A DNA stretch of 20,974 nt from an uncultured Lachnospiraceae bacterium. GTDB lineage: Bacteria > Bacillota > Clostridia > Lachnospirales > Lachnospiraceae. Location: contig CAKRWX010000011.1 of NCBI GenBank assembly GCA_934418055.1, positions 1-20,974 on the forward strand, given 5' to 3'. Positions 1 to 7,153 of the stretch are shown one piece after another; positions within the stretch are counted from its first letter, which is position 1; every line of letters starts with the position of its first letter. The translations under genes and the position numbers were made by a program. The notes under the pieces were generated by a model. That model ran no database searches and was not told the origin of the DNA. It saw only the letters and a list, made by a program, of their open reading frames with translations.

Positions 1-620
1 GCTCCATCACCAATAGGAATAATCGAGGTCTCCAGCTCTTCCATATGTTTTAACGTATATAAATACTCCCGCATCCGGGCATGGATCGTCCGATCCCGGC
101 GTTCCACCGCATAGCGGGACTGAACCACATCTCCATCCTGAAGCACATTGTCAGAAAACAGGATTCCTCCGTCCGACAACAGCCTTAAAATCATCGGTAG
201 CCAGTGGATATACTGGCCCTTGGCCGCATCCATGAAAATAAAATCATAAGGCCCATCAAGGGTTTTTAAGATTTCTTCCGCATCACCTTCTAACAGGGTG
301 ATCCGATCTTCTTCTCCGGCCCGCTTGAAATTCTCCTTTGCCACCGGGATTCTGGGTTCGTATTTTTCAATGGTGGTAATGGTGCATTCCGCTGGCATTA
401 CGCCTGCCATCAATAAAGCAGAATAGCCTACGGCAGTTCCGACTTCCAGAATTGCCCTAGGCCTTTTAGCTGCTACCATGGTTTTCAGCAGTGCACCTGT
501 CTCTTTTTTTATGATCGGCACTTCATCCTGGATGGCCTTTCGGGAGATCTCTTCCAACAGATCCCCCTGATCCGGCTCCAGGGAATGAAGATAGTCTCTG
601 ATTCGCTGCTCTACAATCAT
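1..620 (-). CDS. trmR: O-methyltransferase, TrmR/YrrM-like (3' end cut by window edge)
   Basis: This is a class I SAM-dependent O-methyltransferase. The B. subtilis homologue YrrM (TrmR) methylates 5-hydroxyuridine at tRNA wobble position 34 to give 5-methoxyuridine. About 206 codons are visible, starting MIVEQRIRDY. The SAM-binding glycine loop is ILEVGTAVGYSALL (about residues 57-70). The metal and substrate-binding part includes the FIFMDAAKGQY stretch (about 127-137) and the SDNVLQDG motif (about 156-163). The sequence reaches an IPIGDG segment, which in this family lies close to the C-terminus, so only a few residues are probably missing beyond the left edge. The ATG follows the stop of the upstream short mltG gene with no gap, so translation is probably coupled; no strong separate ribosome binding site is seen. 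The assignment to TrmR rather than another small-molecule O-methyltransferase rests on the conserved ruvX-mltG-trmR neighbourhood. The family call is firm; the exact substrate is inferred. Confidence 0.85.
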   Translation of the reverse strand, partial: MIVEQRIRDYLHSLEPDQGDLLEEISRKAIQDEVPIIKKETGALLKTMVAAKRPRAILEVGTAVGYSALLMAGVMPAECTITTIEKYEPRIPVAKENFKRAGEEDRITLLEGDAEEILKTLDGPYDFIFMDAAKGQYIHWLPMILRLLSDGGILFSDNVLQDGDVVQSRYAVERRDRTIHARMREYLYTLKHMEELETSIIPIGDG

Positions 621-1046
621 TTAACTGCCTGCACTTTCCGTTTCTTTCGACTCTTCTGTCACGCCATCCCTCAGTTCCAGGATAATTTCCTTTCCCGTCA
701 TGGAATTGTTCAGAAGATACGTTCCTGGCAGAACGGGATTTTCCGATCCACCATATTCATAAAACAGGCATTGAACCAGGAATGTATAACGGTTTTTCAC
801 CAGTCCGCCTTTTTCCAACGCCGCTGCGATATCTCCGATCTTCTCGCTTTCTCCGATGGTAACCCGCATATCCACACCCGGCTCTTCTGCCGCCGCGGTA
901 TCGCAGAATATATGGTATCCAAACTCATATCCTCTGGTCACTCCCTCGTAAAGAAGCAGGATCGTCACCGCAAACACGATCAGCTTCAAAGAAACGCTGA
1001 TGATGGTTCCAGTGACCCGGTTAATCTCTTTGGTTGTCTGGCTCAT
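621..1046 (-). CDS. Short MltG/YceG-family membrane protein without a catalytic domain
   Basis: This is a small single-pass membrane protein of 141 residues from the preferred start, at the position of mltG (yrrL) in the B. subtilis ruvX-DUF1292-mltG-trmR order. A transmembrane helix lies near residues 17-35 (SLKLIVFAVTILLLYEGV). The extracytoplasmic part resembles the N-terminal LysM-like part of MltG/YceG: a segment IGDIAAALEKGGLVKNRYTF is followed by a tail containing PGTYLLNNSMTGKEIILEL. Full MltG proteins are over 300 residues and carry a lytic transglycosylase domain with a catalytic glutamate; that domain is absent. The frame ends cleanly right at trmR, with no sign of a frameshifted remainder. 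Two in-frame ATGs exist. The one at 1055 is only one base from the AAGGAGG site (1057-1063), whereas the one at 1046 has a 10-base spacer and is preferred. Function is unknown; septal or cell-wall involvement is inferred from family only. Confidence 0.75.
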   Translation of the reverse strand: MSQTTKEINRVTGTIISVSLKLIVFAVTILLLYEGVTRGYEFGYHIFCDTAAAEEPGVDMRVTIGESEKIGDIAAALEKGGLVKNRYTFLVQCLFYEYGGSENPVLPGTYLLNNSMTGKEIILELRDGVTEESKETESAGS

Positions 1047-1079
1047 GTCCGTCATTCCTCCTTTCTGCCTCTGTTTGTC

Positions 1080-2759
1080 TTATACTTCCATGATAATTGG
1101 AAGAATCATAGGATTCCGCTTCATCTTCTTCCATAAGAAATCGCTTAAGCTGTCGCGGATAATGTTCTTGATCTTGCCCCAGTCATTGACATGGCGCTCT
1201 AAGCAGTCCTGAACTGCGTCCTGAACCACCTGTCTTGCCTCTTCCATCAGGTCCTCAGATTCTCTCACATAGACAAATCCTCTGGAAACCAGATCCGGAC
1301 CTGCTAACAGCTGATTGGAATACTTCTCCAGTGTCAGCACCACGATGATGATACCGTTCTGCGCCAGGTTCTGACGGTCTCTTAACACGATATTTCCAAC
1401 ATCGCCAACGCCAAGGCCGTCTACTAAGATTGCGCCAGCCTGCACATGGTCAACCACCTTGCAATGATCCTGTGCAACCTCTACCACATCGCCGGAGGAC
1501 ATCAGTAAGATATTCTCCTTTGGAAGTCCCATGGACTCTGCCAGTCCCTTCTGTGCCATCCGGTGACGATACTCACCGTGGATTGGAAGAGCATACTTTG
1601 GATGAGTCAGGGAATAGATCAGCTTGATCTCCTCCTGGCACGCATGTCCAGATACATGGGTATCCTGGAAAATAACCTCTGCGCCGCGGACAGACAGTTC
1701 ATTAATGACACGGGAAACTGCCTTCTCATTGCCTGGAATTGGAGTGGAACTTAAAATTACCACATCTTTCGGCTTAATACTGATCTTCCGGTGAGCGCCG
1801 CTTGCCATACGGGACAGAGCTGCCATGGCCTCTCCCTGGCTTCCAGTGGTAATAAGAACGGTCTTCTCGTCTGGATAATTCTTCAGATGATCAATATCAA
1901 TCAGAGTTCCCTCTGGAATCTTAATATAACCTAACTCGCTGGCCGTTCCAATGACATTGACCATACTTCGTCCCTCAATGACTACCTTGCGGTCATACTT
2001 GTAAGCAGAGTTTACGATCTGCTGCACACGGTCTACGTTAGAAGCAAAGGTTGCCACGATGATTCGGTTATTCTTATGCTCAGAGAAAATCGCGTCAAAG
2101 GTCTTGCCTACCGTACGCTCAGACGGGGTAAAACCAGGACGGATGGCATTGGTACTCTCGCACAGCAGCGCCAGAACACCCTTTTTGCCCAGTTCCGCAA
2201 ATCTCTGTAAATCCGCAGACTCGCCAAATACCGGAGTATAATCAATCTTAAAGTCTCCCGTATGAAGAATGATTCCTGCTGGTGTAAAGATCGCCAGAGC
2301 GGAAGCATCTGCAATACTGTGGTTGGTCTTTACAAACTCAATGCGGAAACAGCCTAAATTGATGGACTGTCCATGTTTTACCACTTTTCTCTTGGTGGAT
2401 TTTAATAAATTGTGCTCTTTTAACTTGTTCTCGATCAGAGCGATGGTCAGCTTGGTTCCATAAACCGGAACATTGATCTGCTGAAGAATGTACGGAAGGG
2501 CTCCGATGTGATCCTCATGTCCATGGGTAATCACAAATCCCTTCACCTTGTCAATGTTCTGTTTTAAATAAGTCACGTCCGGAATGCACAGATCGATTCC
2601 CAGCATATCATCGCTTGGGAATGCCAGTCCACAGTCCACAACGATGATGCTGTCGTTGCACTCAATGGCAGTAATATTCATTCCGATCTGTTCCAGTCCG
2701 CCCAAAGGAATGATCTTTACTTTTGCGTCAGCATTCTGCTGCTTGTTCTGTTGTTTCAA
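1080..2759 (-). CDS. rnj: Ribonuclease J
   Basis: This is RNase J, a metallo-beta-lactamase and beta-CASP nuclease with endonuclease and 5'-3' exonuclease activity in mRNA decay and rRNA maturation. The product has 559 residues, the usual size. The zinc-binding motif HGHEDHIGALPY lies at about 79-90, with VDCGLAFP before it (about 41-48) and LHTGDFKIDYTP after it. Beta-CASP motifs follow, including the TTGSQGE segment and PIHGEYRH. The C-terminal domain ends in a basic FLWKKMKRNP tail. The start is a TTG codon; it is supported by a strong GGAGG at 2767-2771 with a 7-base spacer, and no nearby ATG fits as well. The gene lies between DUF1292 (89-base gap) and the short mltG (33 bases to its preferred start), so it is probably co-transcribed. 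J1 and J2 cannot be told apart; only one copy is in view. Confidence 0.95.
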   Translation of the reverse strand: MKQQNKQQNADAKVKIIPLGGLEQIGMNITAIECNDSIIVVDCGLAFPSDDMLGIDLCIPDVTYLKQNIDKVKGFVITHGHEDHIGALPYILQQINVPVYGTKLTIALIENKLKEHNLLKSTKRKVVKHGQSINLGCFRIEFVKTNHSIADASALAIFTPAGIILHTGDFKIDYTPVFGESADLQRFAELGKKGVLALLCESTNAIRPGFTPSERTVGKTFDAIFSEHKNNRIIVATFASNVDRVQQIVNSAYKYDRKVVIEGRSMVNVIGTASELGYIKIPEGTLIDIDHLKNYPDEKTVLITTGSQGEAMAALSRMASGAHRKISIKPKDVVILSSTPIPGNEKAVSRVINELSVRGAEVIFQDTHVSGHACQEEIKLIYSLTHPKYALPIHGEYRHRMAQKGLAESMGLPKENILLMSSGDVVEVAQDHCKVVDHVQAGAILVDGLGVGDVGNIVLRDRQNLAQNGIIIVVLTLEKYSNQLLAGPDLVSRGFVYVRESEDLMEEARQVVQDAVQDCLERHVNDWGKIKNIIRDSLSDFLWKKMKRNPMILPIIMEV

Positions 2760-2848
2760 ATTCTTACCTCCATCTATTTTTCTATCTATTTTTGATCCTG
2801 TCGCCGTTTTTCTCTTCGCGGTTTCAGTAAATATCTTTCTACGCTAAT

Positions 2849-3127
2849 TTATTTCTTCAGATCCACGTCCATATCGTCCATTAATTCCGCGAAAATCTTA
2901 TAGAGATAGTCCATCTCTTCATCGTCTTCTACAAATTCATATAACGCGTCCGCATCTTCTGCCTTTGACTGGTCTTTTAAGATGTAGCACTCGCCCTCTT
3001 CGTCATCCTCTTCGGAATCGGTTACCAGAAGGTAGTTGGTTCCATTGATTCTGGTCTCTTCCAGCACATAAAAATCCACACGTTCCCCGTCTTCGGTCTC
3101 CAGGGTGATCATTTTCTCTTCATTCAT
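2849..3127 (-). CDS. DUF1292 family protein (YrzB-like)
   Basis: This is a small, very acidic cytosolic protein of 92 residues belonging to the DUF1292 (YrzB) family. The typical opening [18 protein letters not shown] segment (residues about 6-19 here) is followed by [16 protein letters not shown], then by an aspartate/glutamate-rich run, and the C-terminus is again rich in acidic residues. There are no membrane segments, cysteine clusters or catalytic signatures. The start codon overlaps the end of ruvX by four bases (ATGA type), which indicates translational coupling. The family is almost always found beside ireB and ruvX in Firmicutes, but its molecular role is not established. Family assignment is secure from sequence and context; I give no function. 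Confidence 0.85.
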   Translation of the reverse strand: MNEEKMITLETEDGERVDFYVLEETRINGTNYLLVTDSEEDDEEGECYILKDQSKAEDADALYEFVEDDEEMDYLYKIFAELMDDMDVDLKK

Positions 3128-3573
3128 TCTCTGGTCTGCTCCTTTTTCTTTTCCGTATCGAGGAAATTCAGATAAGACTGTAAAATCAGTCCCGCCGCAA
3201 TCTTGTCGATCACTTTCTTGCGCTCGGAACGCGGTACTCCGCTCTCCTCCAGAATCTCATCTGCTTCCACAGTAGTCAGACGCTCATCCCATAAAATCAC
3301 AGGCAGACCTGTCCTGCGTTCCAGCATGGCTTTAAATTCCTCGGTCTTTTCTGCACGCTCGCCAATGGTATCGTTCATATTCTTAGGATACCCCAAAACA
3401 ATGGATGTAACCCCATATTCTTTGATCAGCGCTTCGATTCTCTGGCATGTCTGACGCAGCTTGTTTTCTTCCTTCCGTGTGATGGTCTCCACGCCCTGGG
3501 CCGTATATCCCAGTTCGTCGCATACCGCCACGCCAACAGTTTTTGAACCAAAATCCAGGCCCATTATTCTCAT
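3124..3573 (-). CDS. ruvX: Holliday junction resolvase-like protein RuvX/YqgF
   Basis: This is a YqgF/RuvX RNase H-fold nuclease. Members are implicated in 5' pre-16S rRNA processing and sometimes described as putative Holliday junction resolvases. The chosen start gives 149 residues and opens [17 protein letters not shown], whose first aspartate is a metal-binding active-site residue. Further conserved segments are [16 protein letters not shown] (about 58-73), the [15 protein letters not shown] block with catalytic D and E residues (about 89-103), and the terminal [13 protein letters not shown] with the last acidic residue. An upstream in-frame GTG at 3594 would add seven residues. The ATG at 3573 is preferred because it gives the family's usual N-terminus and has GGAG ten bases upstream. 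A short GTG two codons before this ATG (3579) is another possibility. The 3' end overlaps DUF1292 by four bases. The gene follows ireB after a 144-base gap containing a hairpin. Confidence 0.92.
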   Translation of the reverse strand: MRIMGLDFGSKTVGVAVCDELGYTAQGVETITRKEENKLRQTCQRIEALIKEYGVTSIVLGYPKNMNDTIGERAEKTEEFKAMLERRTGLPVILWDERLTTVEADEILEESGVPRSERKKVIDKIAAGLILQSYLNFLDTEKKKEQTRE

Positions 3574-3635
3574 ATTCACTTTTCTCCATCCCACGCCTTT
3601 TTGCAGAAAAATTCCATTTTCTTATTTCTTAGCAT

Positions 3636-3682
3636 AACAAGAAAATCGGATACTCCTAAAGTATTTTTCTTAAGGGTATCCG
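3636..3682 (-). terminator. Probable intrinsic terminator or attenuator between ireB and ruvX
   Basis: An imperfect inverted repeat spans 3647-3682, with arms CGGATACTCCTAA and TTAAGGGTATCCG on the plus strand. It forms about 12 pairs, including one T-G pair and one mismatch, around a short AT-rich loop. On the minus strand the hairpin is followed by ATTTTCTTGTT (3646-3636), a modest T-rich tract. It starts about 35 bases downstream of the ireB stop, as expected for an ireB terminator. Because ruvX lies just beyond, it may be a partial terminator that lowers downstream expression. On the plus strand it is followed by a weaker GTATTTTC. Confidence 0.6.
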
Positions 3683-3717
3683 GTATTTTCTCCACACAAG
3701 TCACGGTTTCACTGTCA

Positions 3718-3978
3718 CTATTTTAACTTTGCATCAATGTACACAGACAGAAGCTCTTCCAGGATCTCATCCCGTTCTACTTTCATAATAAGACTTCTGG
3801 CATTCTTATGGCTGGTAATGTACGTCGGGTCTCCTGACATAATATAACCCACGATCTGACTGACCGGATTATATCCCTTCTCTGTCAGAGCAGCGTATAC
3901 CTGCTCTAATACCTCGCTGACATCCAGCTTGTTGTCCTGTACTGCGCGAAAAAACTGTGTGTTATGAATATCGCCCAT
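3718..3978 (-). CDS. ireB: IreB family regulatory phosphoprotein (UPF0297)
   Basis: This small cytosolic protein of 86 residues belongs to the IreB (UPF0297, DUF965, YrzL) family. In Enterococcus faecalis IreB is phosphorylated on N-terminal threonines by the PASTA kinase IreK and acts negatively on cephalosporin resistance. The family pattern is clear: a short N-terminus with a single threonine (Thr7, followed by FF), LDVSEVLEQVYAALTEKGYNP (interrupted here for length) near 18-38, QIVGYIMSGDPTYI near 41-54, and HKNARSLIMKVERDEILEEL near 57-76. The length is typical. Thr7 is the plausible phosphosite; that is an inference from homologues. The gene follows a good sigma-A-like promoter at 4010-4038, and the leader has an AGGACGTGAGG-type purine stretch before ATG. 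It is the first gene of the ireB-ruvX-DUF1292 cluster. Confidence 0.93.
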   Translation of the reverse strand: MGDIHNTQFFRAVQDNKLDVSEVLEQVYAALTEKGYNPVSQIVGYIMSGDPTYITSHKNARSLIMKVERDEILEELLSVYIDAKLK

Positions 3979-4009
3979 TCATCCTCACGTCCTTTAACTG
4001 TTCTTATTT

Positions 4010-4038
4010 ATTCTATACCACTTTTTCTTATTCGTAAA
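4010..4038 (-). promoter_or_regulatory. Sigma-A-like promoter for ireB
   Basis: On the minus strand, TTTACG (4038-4033) and TAGAAT (4015-4010) are separated by exactly 17 bases. The -10 region overlaps a TGG-TATAGA sequence, so it may act as an extended -10. It lies about 30 bases upstream of the ireB start. The surrounding sequence is AT-rich, as is usual for Firmicutes promoters. Confidence 0.6.
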
Positions 4039-4131
4039 GAAAAAAATTTATAAAGTTATAATCAGCAAACTTCCGCCTGGCTTTCCAACGCTAAAAATGC
4101 GTCAGAACAGGCCGTAAAGTCATGTGCTTCC

Positions 4132-5436
4132 TTAATTCAGTAAAAATACTTCATCATTCAGCATGGAAGTCATTTTCCCGGTGATCATAGCGCCCTTTTT
4201 GCCCTCTTCCCACGGGATTGCAGCCTTCACATACTCTCTGGTGTGGCCCACCAGATACTCGGTGCCGTCGATGACGATCTTCTCTTCCATCAGCACCTCT
4301 TTTTCCTCTCCTAAGAAAGACTTCCGGTACTCCAAAGACATTTCCTGATCCAGTTTCAGAAGTACGTCACTGCGCTCGCCCTTCTGGCTTTCGGTCAGCT
4401 GTCCTGGCATATCCGCTGCGCGGGTTCCGGCTCTTCTGGAATACTTGAAAACGTGCATCTCATAGAAATGGATTCGTTTTAAGAATTCCACGGTCTGCGC
4501 GAATTCCTCTTCCGTCTCCTGCGGGAATCCCACGATCACGTCGGTGGTGATAGCCGGGCGGTCAAAATATTTCCTTAAAATCTCACAGCCCTTTGCATAT
4601 TCCTCTGTCGTATACCGGCGGTTCATCCGCTTTAAAGTAGCGTCACAGCCGCTCTGCAAGGACAGATGGAAATGGGGACAGATGGTTCTCAGACCCGCCA
4701 ATGTCTTCGTAAACTCCTCAGTCACGATTCTTGGCTCTAAGGAACCAAGGCGCATCCGCTTAAGCCCTGGGATCTTGTCAATCTCAACCATCAGATCTAA
4801 TAGGGTGATTCCGTCCAGATCCAGTCCATAGGAACTTAAATGGATTCCCGTCAGCACCACTTCCCGGTAACCCTTGTCCACCAGTCCTTTGATCTCCTCA
4901 ATGATCTCTTCCGGCTTTCTGCTTCTGACTCTTCCTCTGGTATAAGGAATGATGCAGTAGCTGCAGAACTGGTTACAGCCATCCTGGATCTTGATAAATG
5001 CCCTGGTGTGGTCTGCGATCTTGTTGATGTGCAGCTCCTCGTACTCTCTGGTCTTTCCAATATCAATTAAGGACTCCTCGTCCACATTTTTCCCTGCAAA
5101 ATATTCGTCTAACAACGGCACCAGGTCTTTTTTCTTGTTGTTGCCGATGATCACGTCAATGGCAGCGTCCTTTTTCAGCTCTTCGCCTGCCGCCTGCACG
5201 TAGCAGCCTGCTGCCACCACCACGGCATCCGGGTTCATTTTCTTGGCACGGTGCAGCATCTGTCTGGACTTGCGGTCCGCGATATTGGTCACGGAGCAGG
5301 TATTGATCACATACACATCGGCCTTCTCCTGGAATGGCACGATCTCGTATCCCGCCTCCTCCAGAAGCTGCTGCATCGCCTCGGTTTCGTAGGCGTTCAC
5401 CTTACAGCCTAAATTGTGAAGTGCAGCCTTTCTCAT
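4132..5436 (-). CDS. mtaB: tRNA t6A37 methylthiotransferase MtaB
   Basis: MtaB is a radical SAM enzyme that adds a methylthio group to N6-threonylcarbamoyladenosine 37 of ANN-decoding tRNAs. The product has 434 residues, typical for the family. Domain order: an N-terminal UPF0004 domain with three cluster-binding cysteines (C11 in HNLGCKVNAYE, C47 in INTCSVTN, C78 in AAGCYVQ); a radical SAM domain with CNQFCSYC at 154-161 followed by IIPYTRGR; and a C-terminal TRAM domain (about 370-430). The GCKVNAYE and NTCSVT motifs favour MtaB over MiaB. A ribosome binding site, AAGGAG, lies 9 bases before the ATG. In B. subtilis mtaB (yqeV) follows rsmE in the dnaK region. Here it is separated from rsmE by thiI, nifS and the HPr-like gene, and it starts back to back with the plus-strand HPr-like gene. 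No convincing promoter for mtaB could be assigned in the 121-base divergent gap. Confidence 0.95.
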   Translation of the reverse strand: MRKAALHNLGCKVNAYETEAMQQLLEEAGYEIVPFQEKADVYVINTCSVTNIADRKSRQMLHRAKKMNPDAVVVAAGCYVQAAGEELKKDAAIDVIIGNNKKKDLVPLLDEYFAGKNVDEESLIDIGKTREYEELHINKIADHTRAFIKIQDGCNQFCSYCIIPYTRGRVRSRKPEEIIEEIKGLVDKGYREVVLTGIHLSSYGLDLDGITLLDLMVEIDKIPGLKRMRLGSLEPRIVTEEFTKTLAGLRTICPHFHLSLQSGCDATLKRMNRRYTTEEYAKGCEILRKYFDRPAITTDVIVGFPQETEEEFAQTVEFLKRIHFYEMHVFKYSRRAGTRAADMPGQLTESQKGERSDVLLKLDQEMSLEYRKSFLGEEKEVLMEEKIVIDGTEYLVGHTREYVKAAIPWEEGKKGAMITGKMTSMLNDEVFLLN

Positions 5437-5468
5437 GTTTTATTTCTCCTTCTTTACAAAACTCACTC

Positions 5469-5497
5469 TTGACTTTTCCCGTCCACCTTTGTACTAT
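5469..5497 (+). promoter_or_regulatory. Sigma-A-like promoter for the HPr-like gene
   Basis: TTGACT (5469-5474) and TACTAT (5492-5497) are separated by 17 bases, giving a -35 with five of six consensus bases and a -10 with four of six. Transcription would start near 5504, leaving a leader of about 50 bases before the ribosome binding site AGGAGG at 5544-5549. It lies in the divergent gap shared with mtaB. Confidence 0.6.
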
Positions 5498-5557
5498 TGA
5501 AGTAGGGTAAAAATAAATCTGCCCTGTGATTGACTTAACATTTAGGAGGACATCGTA

Positions 5558-5797
5558 ATGAAAACTGTTCGTATTTCTTTAAACTCTATTGATAAAGTAA
5601 AATCTTTTGTAAATGATTTAACCAAGTTTGATGTTGATTTCGACTTAGTATCCGGCAGATACGTCATCGACGCAAAATCCATCATGGGTATCTTCAGCTT
5701 AGACTTATCCAAGCCAATCGATTTAAATATCCATGCAGAGGCTGAGTCTTCTATCAACGAGATTTTAACAGTTCTGGCTCCATATATCATTCACTAA
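5558..5797 (+). CDS. HPr-like protein lacking the phosphorylatable histidine
   Basis: This 79-residue protein has the length and pattern of HPr, the phosphocarrier of the PTS, but a degenerate active site. The regulatory serine region is well kept: VIDAKSIMGIFSLDLSKPID (36-55), with Ser41 matching HPr Ser46. The region that should read G-L-H-A-R-P, with the histidine phosphorylated by enzyme I, instead reads ISLNSIDKVKSF (6-17): no His and no Arg-Pro. It therefore probably cannot pass phosphate to sugar permeases. A regulatory role, perhaps as a Ser-phosphorylated partner of CcpA-like proteins, is inference. It is the only plus-strand gene in the window and forms a single-gene unit with promoter, strong AGGAGG site (8-base spacer) and terminator. 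Seven of eight leucines use TTA and many codons end in T or A, as in dnaK but unlike most neighbours, which suggests high expression. Confidence 0.85.
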   Translation: MKTVRISLNSIDKVKSFVNDLTKFDVDFDLVSGRYVIDAKSIMGIFSLDLSKPIDLNIHAEAESSINEILTVLAPYIIH

Positions 5798-5813
5798 TTA
5801 CATAGCTTTATTG

Positions 5814-5843
5814 AAAGGAATCCCAAAATGGGGTTCCTTTTTT
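5814..5843 (+). terminator. Intrinsic terminator of the HPr-like gene
   Basis: The arms AAAGGAATCCC and GGGGTTCCTTT (5814-5824 and 5830-5840) form an 11-pair stem with one T-G pair and a 5-base loop. The stem runs directly into a T tract (through 5843). It lies 17 bases after the stop codon. On the minus strand the same hairpin has only a short T run, so it could be a weak terminator for thiI as well. Confidence 0.85.
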
Positions 5844-5966
5844 GTTGTCCCTGCCGCCTCAAAACAAACTTTCAAGGCCCAGTTCTCACAGTTCTGACAT
5901 TACCGCCAGCAGGCGGAAGACGTGCCTCTTAAGGCCGCTCCCGCCATACCGCAGTTATTTTCTATT

Positions 5967-7148
5967 TTACCAACACTTAATAACCTCTACGGTCTCCAGC
6001 GCAGTCTTCACTAACTCATCGATCTTCTCCGCCAGATTCTCCTCAGATTTATGGATCACCTTGATATTCGGCTTGGTTACCGGGTGTTTTGCCACGAAGA
6101 TGGTACAGCAGTCCTCATAAGGCTGGATGGAAGTCTCGTAGGTTCCGATCTTCTCAGAGATATCCACAATCTCCTGCTTATCAAATCCGATCACCGGACG
6201 GAATACCGGCATGGTACAGACTTCGTTGGTCGCTGCTAAGGACTGAACGGTCTGGGAAGCCACCTGTCCGATGCTCTCGCCTGTGATCAGCGCCAGGCTT
6301 CCAGTCTCTTTGGCAATGCTTTCTGCGATCTTCATCATATAACGGCGCATGATGATGGTCAGTTCCTCATGCGGGCACTGCTCATAGATGTAAAGCTGGA
6401 TATCGGTGAAATTCACCACATGCAGGTTGATCGGGCCGGAATATCTGGAAACCAGCTTCGCCAGATCCACAACCTTCTGTTTTGCTCTCTCGCTGGTGTA
6501 TGGCGGCGCATGGAAATAAACGGCGTCGATCATCACGCCACGTTTTGCGATCATGTAACCAGCTACTGGGCTGTCGATACCGCCGGACAGCAGAAGCATA
6601 GCCTTTCCGTTGGTTCCCACCGGCATTCCGCCTGGTCCTGGGATCATGACAGAGTAAATATTAACTAACTTGCGGACCTCTACTTTTAAGAGAACATCCG
6701 GGTGATGAACGTCTACTTTCGTCTCCGGGAATGTATCCAGGATCACTTCGCCTAAATCACGGTTCATCTGCTCGGAAGAAACCGGATATTTCTTGTCCAC
6801 ACGTTTTGCGTCCACCTTAAAGGTAAAGTTCTTGTCCTCGTAAACCTGGTCTACATAGGAAACAACTTCTTTCTTGATCTCTTCAAAGTCTGTTTTCTCG
6901 ATCTGGAACATCGGACAGATCCACGCAATACCGAATACCCGCTTTAACGCAGCGATTACTTCATCGTAATCGTACTCGCCCTGGGCGTCCACATAGATAC
7001 GTCCGGATTCCTTGGAAATGATGAATTTTCCTTCTACTGGTCTCAAGGCGTGCTTGATCTGCTTGATCAGCGCGTCCTCAAACAGAAACCGGTTCTTTCC
7101 CTTGGTGCCGATCTCTGCGTACTTGATCAAAAATGACTGATATAACAT
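5967..7148 (-). CDS. thiI: tRNA uracil 4-sulfurtransferase ThiI
   Basis: ThiI adenylates and thiolates uridine 8 of tRNA (s4U8) and in many bacteria also supplies sulfur for the thiazole of thiamine. The product has 393 residues. Domain order: an N-terminal ferredoxin-like region, a THUMP domain (about 55-165), then a PP-loop ATP pyrophosphatase domain with SGGIDSP at 188-194. The C-terminal EDCCTIFVAKHPVTKP (345-360) contains the conserved cysteine expected in the s4U reaction. There is no C-terminal rhodanese domain, so, as in Bacillus, sulfur probably comes directly from the adjacent cysteine desulfurase. The gap to that gene is 5 bases, and the ribosome binding site AGGAGAGG lies in the last codons of the desulfurase gene, so the two are co-translated. 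No thiamine genes are nearby, which favours a mainly tRNA role. The 123 bases after the stop hold small GC-rich hairpins but no clear terminator of its own. Confidence 0.95.
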   Translation of the reverse strand: MLYQSFLIKYAEIGTKGKNRFLFEDALIKQIKHALRPVEGKFIISKESGRIYVDAQGEYDYDEVIAALKRVFGIAWICPMFQIEKTDFEEIKKEVVSYVDQVYEDKNFTFKVDAKRVDKKYPVSSEQMNRDLGEVILDTFPETKVDVHHPDVLLKVEVRKLVNIYSVMIPGPGGMPVGTNGKAMLLLSGGIDSPVAGYMIAKRGVMIDAVYFHAPPYTSERAKQKVVDLAKLVSRYSGPINLHVVNFTDIQLYIYEQCPHEELTIIMRRYMMKIAESIAKETGSLALITGESIGQVASQTVQSLAATNEVCTMPVFRPVIGFDKQEIVDISEKIGTYETSIQPYEDCCTIFVAKHPVTKPNIKVIHKSEENLAEKIDELVKTALETVEVIKCW

Positions 7149-7153
7149 ATATT

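Noticed and set aside
4075..4112. Nested hairpin (GCCTG/CAGGC around ACGC/GCGT) after mtaB as a terminator
   Set aside because: The stems are short with large internal loops and the T-rich stretch is about 30 bases further on, so a standard terminator is not supported.
5542..5790. Minus-strand open frame of 82 codons opposite the HPr-like gene
   Set aside because: It is the complement of a gene with clear HPr similarity, ribosome binding site, promoter and terminator; it has none of these.
5903..5916. Small hairpin CCGCC-AGCA-GGCGG downstream of thiI as a terminator
   Set aside because: Five pairs only and no T tract on either strand.
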